This document shows positions 58,210 to 64,000 of a DNA stretch of 64,000 bases, one piece after another (within the stretch, counting starts at the first letter, position 1; each line of letters opens with the position of its first letter). This DNA comes from Dromiciops gliroides (lineage: Eukaryota; Chordata; Mammalia; Microbiotheria; Microbiotheriidae): the NCBI RefSeq assembly GCF_019393635.1, contig NC_057866.1, forward strand, positions 4,180,223-4,244,222. The letters are read 5' to 3'. The translations under genes and the position numbers were made by a program. The notes beneath the pieces were generated by a model. That model did not search any database, had not been told where the DNA came from, and was given only the letters and a program-made list of their open reading frames with translations.

Positions 58210-59250
58210 GGAAGTTGTTAGTTATGGAATGTGGGTTTCAGAAGTCACAATGGAAGAGGCAGGCTGAGTTGAAATGGGACATTGGTGGAAAAGGTTGAGG
58301 AGTAAGGGAATGAGAGAATGTGAAAAGACGATTGGCAAAGATAGTAGATTGTTTATAGTCAGTTGGTGACTAAGAATCACAGGTATTGGGAGGATAACAG
58401 GTGGTGGGAGTTTGATAGCCATAGGGGATAGCAGTGAATGTCAGATGGTTAGATAATTAGAATGCTCATATTCTTTAAGCAACCAGCTATATATCTGTGT
58501 GGTGAGTCTAAACAAAAGAAGAAGGATTTACTGTTGATTAAGATGTTCTCAAAATGGTTTTCTTCACATGGAATAGTCTTCTAATAATCCCTTTGTGCTT
58601 AAAAACATAGCAAAGACCTTTTAGCCCATAGCATTGCAAAAGAAATCATAATCACAAGACAAAGAAGGTGAAAAAACTTCACATGAAAAGGGTTGACAGG
58701 CAGCTAGATGGGCAACCCATTGTAGAAGTCTCTTAATTTGGATCAGTGTGGTAATATGCTGGGCTAAGAATTACACATGAGGACAACATTGGGATAAATG
58801 GCATTGGGGAAGTCCCTCAACAAATTAAATGACACCATTGCCACTAAACCTGATCTTTGTAACATCAAATTTCACTCAGTGACCATAAACCCTATGAATA
58901 ATGGAGAACCACAAGCCCAGAAGAATAATGATTTAGTAAATAAGTAAGTCTACAAGACACATAGTGGGCCTTGGTATCCATTGTCAATATCAGCTTTCTT
59001 GGAAGATGTAAAAGAAAAAGGTGTATGAAGGATGTGAATGACAAAAAGAAGGGGGAGATTTAGTCCTAAAGCAAAAGTAAGGGACAACCAATGGACAAAA
59101 CAAAGGGCAAAATGTTCTCCCCCTTAAGGTATGAGAAATAGGCAAAGGGAGATTTCAATCAATTGGGTTAGCTCTTGTCCAGAAGTCTGATGGGAAATCA
59201 CAGACCAGAAATGCATCAGTGGAGAAGACAGAGAGACAGCAAGCAATTCC
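58210..59250. other. Unassigned AT-rich intergenic sequence
   Basis: No gene or clear repeat recognised. Confidence 0.35.
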
Positions 59251-59251
59251 T

Positions 59252-59254
<3 letters not shown>

Positions 59255-59317
<63 letters not shown>

Positions 59318-59321
59318 GAGA
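59255..59321. repeat. (AG)n microsatellite
   Basis: About 33 AG units with a single ggg interruption near 59306. Confidence 0.98.
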
Positions 59322-60015
59322 TCATTTCCTCCTTACCTTTCTACTTAGTCCTGCCCATTTTTATGAAGGAAAATGACAGTTCACATAGACATAAACTCAC
59401 AGTAACCACATTAATCCAAAACACACTTTAAAGTAGATGTCTACTTCTTTGGATTTCCAGTCCCTGGAAAGACCTGCCCACCCCTTCTTCCTTACATCTT
59501 TGTCTGCAATTGTCGGAAATAGAGTAGACAGCAGCAAATTCTTTGTGGTGTGTTTGCCAAGGCCTGCAATTATTCTGAATCGAGCAGGGATGCTTGCCTT
59601 TTGATGAACAAAGCCTAACATTCAGAGGCCTTGTTTGTCTTTGTCTATATTCAGTGCACCAGCTGCTGCCACCACCAGGGATAGAGAACTCAAGAGTCCC
59701 GCCAGGGCCCTCAGCATCCCAGCTGAAACCATTTTTCCCTTTGCAATGGGCTGATTAGGCCCTGAATGCATTCACAATAATCCAAGCAGCTCATTCAAAA
59801 TTAAGATACATTTTATAACAAGAATTAATTACAGGCTAATGCTTAGTCCACACAAAACACTTTCCCAAACTGATGGATGCAAGATGCAAACTTCTTCTTA
59901 CCCAGACTTTAGGTGTAGGGTTTGTGGGAGAGACTGGAACAGTAAGGTCCCTATGGCCCAAGAGCAAGATGTGAGCTGTCTTTATTAAGTGCTGCTTCCA
60001 TTTTCAGAAAATGCA
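59322..60015. other. Unassigned intergenic sequence
   Basis: No gene or repeat recognised. Confidence 0.3.
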
Positions 60016-60019
60016 GTTC

Positions 60020-60140
60020 ATGCATTCATTCTTCAAACATTTTCTGAGGGCCTACAATGTGCAAGGTACCATGAGGAACACAAAACAAAATAAGAAATGG
60101 TCTCTACCTTCATGGGGTTTACAATCCAGTAGGGATTTTA
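60020..60140 (-). repeat. L2 3' end (antisense)
   Basis: ttctgagggcctacaatgtg, caaggtaccatgagga and tcatggggtttacaatccag. Confidence 0.6.
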
Positions 60141-60429
60141 ATGATTCAGCTTAACAAGAACAAACCCCCAAGCCCCAAGTCGTCTGGGAACTTTGAGGTT
60201 CCAAACAATGATTCTGCAGAATGAAAAGTCATATTCTAATTTTCTGTCTGTACCTGTGTTGGACCCCACCTGCTGATATAGCTTCTCATTACTCTGGAAA
60301 TTGTCTCATTTCTGGTAATATCGTGACCAAACTTTTATTCAATGAGAGCTATGCCATCCTGTTCTAGAAAAGCACCTTAGTTCTCTGAGAACTGAAGACC
60401 AGGGCACACGAGAACCCATGGAGGGGATT

Positions 60430-61960
60430 AGAGATGTTAGACCTGGAGATGAGAAGGTTTGGAACACATGGTAAATATTCTCAAGTATCTGAAGGCCTTT
60501 CATGTGAGAGAAGGATCAGCCTTGTTTTGCTTGGCCTAAGAGATCAAAATTAGGAGGAACAAAGAGAAATTGCAGAAAAGGTGTTGACTCAACAAAGAGA
60601 GTTGTTTAAGATATTGAAGCAAAAAGCATTTGGCAATTTATTGATTAGACTAGATGGTTCTGGGGTCCATTCTAATGAAGATTCTATAGCCTATTGCTTT
60701 ATTTATGTAATCATACCTAATGGCCTATGGGGACATGAATTTCCCTCCAAGGAGGGCACTACATTCTTTGGGCTGCATAATTTGGTCTGATTAGCTAGAT
60801 CTAAAGAGTAGTAGTTAATGGCTTTATTAACTTGGTCAATGGATTTTATTAGTGTTGGGGGTGGGGCGGGATACTATTTGATATTTTTACTGACAATTTG
60901 AACAAAGGCATAGATGACATACCAATCAAATTTGCATGATAAATCTGGGAGGGTTAGTCAGTATATCAGATAATAAAGTCAACATCCCAAAAGATCCTAC
61001 CTGACCAAAAACTGGGAACCAAACAAGTAAGCTGAAATTTAATAGAGACAAATGTAAAGCTTTACCCATAAGTTTAAAAAAATCAGCTTCTCAAGTCTAA
61101 GATGGAAAGAACTATGGCTAAATTGCAGTTTGCCTTGAAGTGATCTTTGGATTTTATTGGGCTCAACTTGAATTACCAGTGTTATATGTCAGCCAAGAAA
61201 AGCTAATGTGATCTTAGGAGAAATTAAGAGAAACATACTGATAAGGGCTAAGTATGTGATGGTCCTGCTTATTTCTGCTATTAGCAGAACATATCTATAG
61301 TTTTGTGTTCAAGTATAGGGCCCAGATTTTAGGAAGAATTTTGGTAAACTGAATAACATCCTGAGAATTACCAGGATAGATGTTCCTTGAGGTCTTACTG
61401 TAAGAGGATTCATTAAGACAACCGGGGCCATGGAACATGGATAACAGATTTATAGGACACATAGAATCACAGTTTGGAATTAGAGTTAGAAGTAATCTCC
61501 ACATTTTATAGAGGAGGAAACTGAGGCTGAGGGAGATAAAGTGACTTTTCCAATGTCACATGGTGTTAGGTGTCAGAAACAGAATTTAGACCCAGGTCTT
61601 CTGACTCTAGAATCAATGGTCTTCTACTCAACCACTGTACCTTCTACAATAGGTGCCCTCATGTTTTTGAAAGACTTTGATGTGGAAGAGGAATTAGTTT
61701 GTTGTGCTTGAGCACCAAGAGCACAATTAGAAGTGATCAGGAGAAGGTTGTTTGGATGGGGAAAGAATTTCAGAGGCCAATTAAGACTCGATACCAGGAA
61801 GTTTCAGGTTGTCTCAGTGAAGATCTCCAAGTAAAAGCTGGACAAGCTAGAACAGGGATTCTTGGTCAAGTAACATTTTTACTAAATGTATCTAAGCTCC
61901 CTTTCAGATCAGAGATCCTGCTGGGATGGGTCCACTGGCATGGGCGCTCCCATGGGGAAA
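60430..61960 (+). repeat. CR1/L3 LINE remnants, two overlapping copies
   Basis: A 3' end piece (60430-60700: ctcaagtatctgaaggcctt, gttttgcttggcctaagaga) is followed by a longer copy: reverse transcriptase text at 60870-61100 (gaaatttaatagagacaaat), then 61290-61460 and again the 3' end at 61660-61960 (aagactttgatgtggaagag). The same 3' words occur twice, so two insertions are present. Confidence 0.65.
61490..61650 (-). repeat. MIR fragment (antisense) inside the L3 copy
   Basis: ccacattttatagaggagga, gaaactgaggctgagggaga and ttagacccaggtcttctgac. Confidence 0.65.
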
Positions 61961-62189
61961 GATCGCCAAAAGCACAGGTACTCTGCAGAACAGAGAGGTA
62001 TTTTAGCCTCTGAAACAAGAGGCTATCAGCCATAATGTATATGTATGTGTGTGTGTATACATATTTATTTGTATGGAGTATTAGTAACTAACATTTTCAT
62101 TGCAGTTAAAAATTTGTTACGACTTTCCATGCCTCATTTGACCCTCACAACAACCCCAGGAGGAAGATACTACAGGCTAAAGCAGAAGG

Positions 62190-62315
62190 AGGAGAATAAC
62201 TCAACTTTATACAACTCTTGACAAAGATCCACTTGAGGAGGAAATGGCAAACCACTCCAGTCTTTTTGCCAAGAAAACCCCACAGACAAGTACATGAGTG
62301 AACAACTGAGCAACA
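62190..62315 (-). repeat. RTE/BovB-like 3' end (antisense)
   Basis: Reverse complement of the tccagctcatttt/ttggcaaagatactggagtgg type 3' end: gaggaaatggcaaaccactc, tttgccaagaaaacccc and 'gtgaacaactgagcaacagc'. Confidence 0.65.
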
Positions 62316-62357
62316 GCAATATAACTCTGAAGCTCAAAGTTATGCTGACAGCAACAA

Positions 62358-62625
62358 TGGCAGCTGGGTGGCACAGCAGATCAAGCACTGGGTCTCGAGT
62401 TGGGCAGACCTGAGCTCAAACCTCGCCTCAGAGACTTATTAGCTGTGTGACTCTGGGTGAGTCACTTAACTCCTGTTCATCCCAGTTTCCTCATCTGTAA
62501 AGTGGAACTCATCATAGCGGCTACCTCCCACATCTGTTGTGAGGATCAAATGGATATTTGTAAAGCACTTAGACACTGCCTGAAATAGAAGTTCTATATA
62601 AATGTTAGCTACTATTATTTGAGAA
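62358..62625 (+). repeat. tRNA-headed CORE-SINE with L2-like tail (sense)
   Basis: ggcagctgggtggcacagca, agacctgagctcaaacctcg, ttagctgtgtgactctgggt, cagtttcctcatctgtaaag and gttgtgaggatcaaatggat. Diverged. Confidence 0.7.
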
Positions 62626-62629
62626 AGGA

Positions 62630-63370
62630 TTATTGCCCCCAGTTTACAAGTAAAAAAATGAGGCCCAGAAAATTGAAGTGACTTGCCTCAATTCAGACAA
62701 TTAATGTCAGAGCCAGGATTTGGGTCCAAGTTTTTCCCAACTCTAAGTCAAGAATTCTTTCCATAATAACCACCATCAATCGGAAGCACCACCAGCATCA
62801 CTGCTGCTGATCAACCCAAGAAAAAGAGACCGTTCCAGATTGAAAGCATGAGCAAAAGCTGGGAAGGAGGCAATCTCAGAACATGTTAAAGGGGTGGGAA
62901 TATAGACAATTAGCCTGAACATATAACATGTGTAAAAGGGAGTAATATGAGATAACGATGGAAAAGGTAGATGGTGCCAGACACTGCCGGGCCTTGAATG
63001 TCAGGCTGAGAAGATGTGGGGACTCACTGATGGCATCATCAGATCAATACATAACTACCCTCCAAATCTTCACAGTTCATGTATGGGTGTGAAGTAATTA
63101 GGGAGTATAGCAGAGTCACAGCGGGCTGGCCTCAGAATAAGGAATCCCTGGATTTGTCAGGTCTATAGACCTATCTCTTGGGTCAATAGACCCTCCCTCA
63201 CCCATGATTTGAACTTTTTCTGTCCATCTCACTTTACAGATGAGGAAACTGAGGCAAATGAAGTTAAGTGACTTGCCGAAGGCTACACAACTAGTAAATG
63301 GCTGAGGCCAGATTTGAACTCAGGAAAATGACTCTTCCTGACTCCAGGCTTGGCACTGCCATCTCCTTCC
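62630..63370 (-). repeat. MIR and L2 fragments (antisense)
   Basis: MIR at about 62630-62770 and 63210-63370 (tttacagatgaggaaactga, gccagatttgaactcaggaa); antisense L2 at about 62820-63020 (gggaatatagacaattagcc, ccgggccttgaatgtcaggc). Confidence 0.6.
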
Positions 63371-64000
63371 CAATCTTTCTATGCCAACCTAGTACATATC
63401 CCACTTTGAAAGCCAATAAACTCTTGCTGGCTTACAGACATCAATTGGTATCCCTGGTGAGAGAACTCACTAGTGGGGACTAACAAACTGTATTTAAAAG
63501 ACCCCCTCCCAACTCCCAAGGGTTAGCTAAAACTCTGAAGGCTAAGTAGCCAGCAGCCTGCCGAGGATTAAGCCTATCAATGAGATTGGGGGTTGGGAGA
63601 GTAACTCCAGAGTGGTCTATTCCTTGTGACCCTGAATCAGCCGGGTGAGGCTGAACCAGGGCTTCTCAAACTCCAAATCCATTGTTCCTTGCATTGTATG
63701 CACCGCCTTCGTCTTCTGTCACTCTTGCTAGTGAGTCCCTTCAAGCCAACCCAAATATGAATGCTTTTTACAAGATTCTTGGCAAGTGGACATCCAGTCA
63801 AAGCTTGAAGGTCGCCCGTGAAGAGGAGCCCAGTGCCTCCCGAAGCAGGAGTGCCTTTCACCTTGGGATGGCTGCAATTGTTATGAAGCTTACTTGACTT
63901 TGGGATCTGGAGCCAGAGGATCTGCATTCAAATTATTACTCTAACACTACCTGCATGACTGTGAGCAAGCCGTGGACCAAGCAGCAGCGTCCTCATCTGT
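63371..64000. other. Unassigned right edge of the window
   Basis: No gene supported. The last bases (63930-64000) look like the start of a sense MIR/CORE-SINE (tgactgtgagcaagccgtgg, cctcatctgt). Confidence 0.35.

Noticed and set aside
63380-63700. Possible retroviral LTR piece (aataaactcttgctggc near 63416)
   Set aside because: Only a poly(A)-region-like word is present; no LTR ends, duplication, primer site or internal part were seen, so no family can be named.

Overview
The window looks like nuclear DNA of a marsupial, probably an Australian one. The evidence is two spliced vertebrate genes plus many copies of a tRNA-derived SINE (head with gtggcgcagtggatagagca, CORE-like body, A-rich tail) of the WSINE1/WALLSI kind, together with marsupial-type L1, abundant L2 and MIR, CR1/L3 and BovB/RTE-like 3' ends. 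The species cannot be fixed by reading alone.

Layout. 1-8.06 kb is the upstream flank of the first gene; it holds L2 and SINE copies and a deeply nested retrotransposon stack at 2.8-6.6 kb. 8.07-20.13 kb is DHCR7 (7-dehydrocholesterol reductase, + strand): seven coding exons read without a break into 475 codons, and the last exon begins at coding base 964. Its introns carry a 344-bp purine minisatellite and a long near-perfect hairpin built from two inverted L2 3' ends. 20.1-37.5 kb is intergenic and consists almost wholly of L2, MIR, L1 and SINE sequence; base composition drifts from GC-rich around DHCR7 to AT-rich beyond about 26 kb. 37.7-50.4 kb is an actin gene (+ strand) with eight coding exons, seven introns at the places used by smooth-muscle-type actin genes, an open frame of about 375 codons and a canonical polyadenylation signal. 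I identify it as the ortholog of ACTE1 (epsilon actin), which is a pseudogene (ACTE1P) in human. 50.5-64 kb is intergenic: two 5'-truncated L1 copies with clean target-site duplications, CR1/L3 remnants, L2, MIR and a GA microsatellite.

The two genes have no known joint function; DHCR7 acts in cholesterol synthesis and the actin is a cytoskeletal-family protein. Their neighbourhood is probably conserved synteny (from memory, human 11q13.4 and mouse chromosome 7). The most notable points are the intact but active-site-altered epsilon actin with no ATG at the usual place, a SINE sitting directly against its first coding exon, the L2 hairpin in DHCR7 intron 8, and an unclassified poly(A)-type insertion split by a later L1 and SINE. 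No CRISPR, operon, tRNA or rRNA gene and no convincing endogenous retrovirus was seen.
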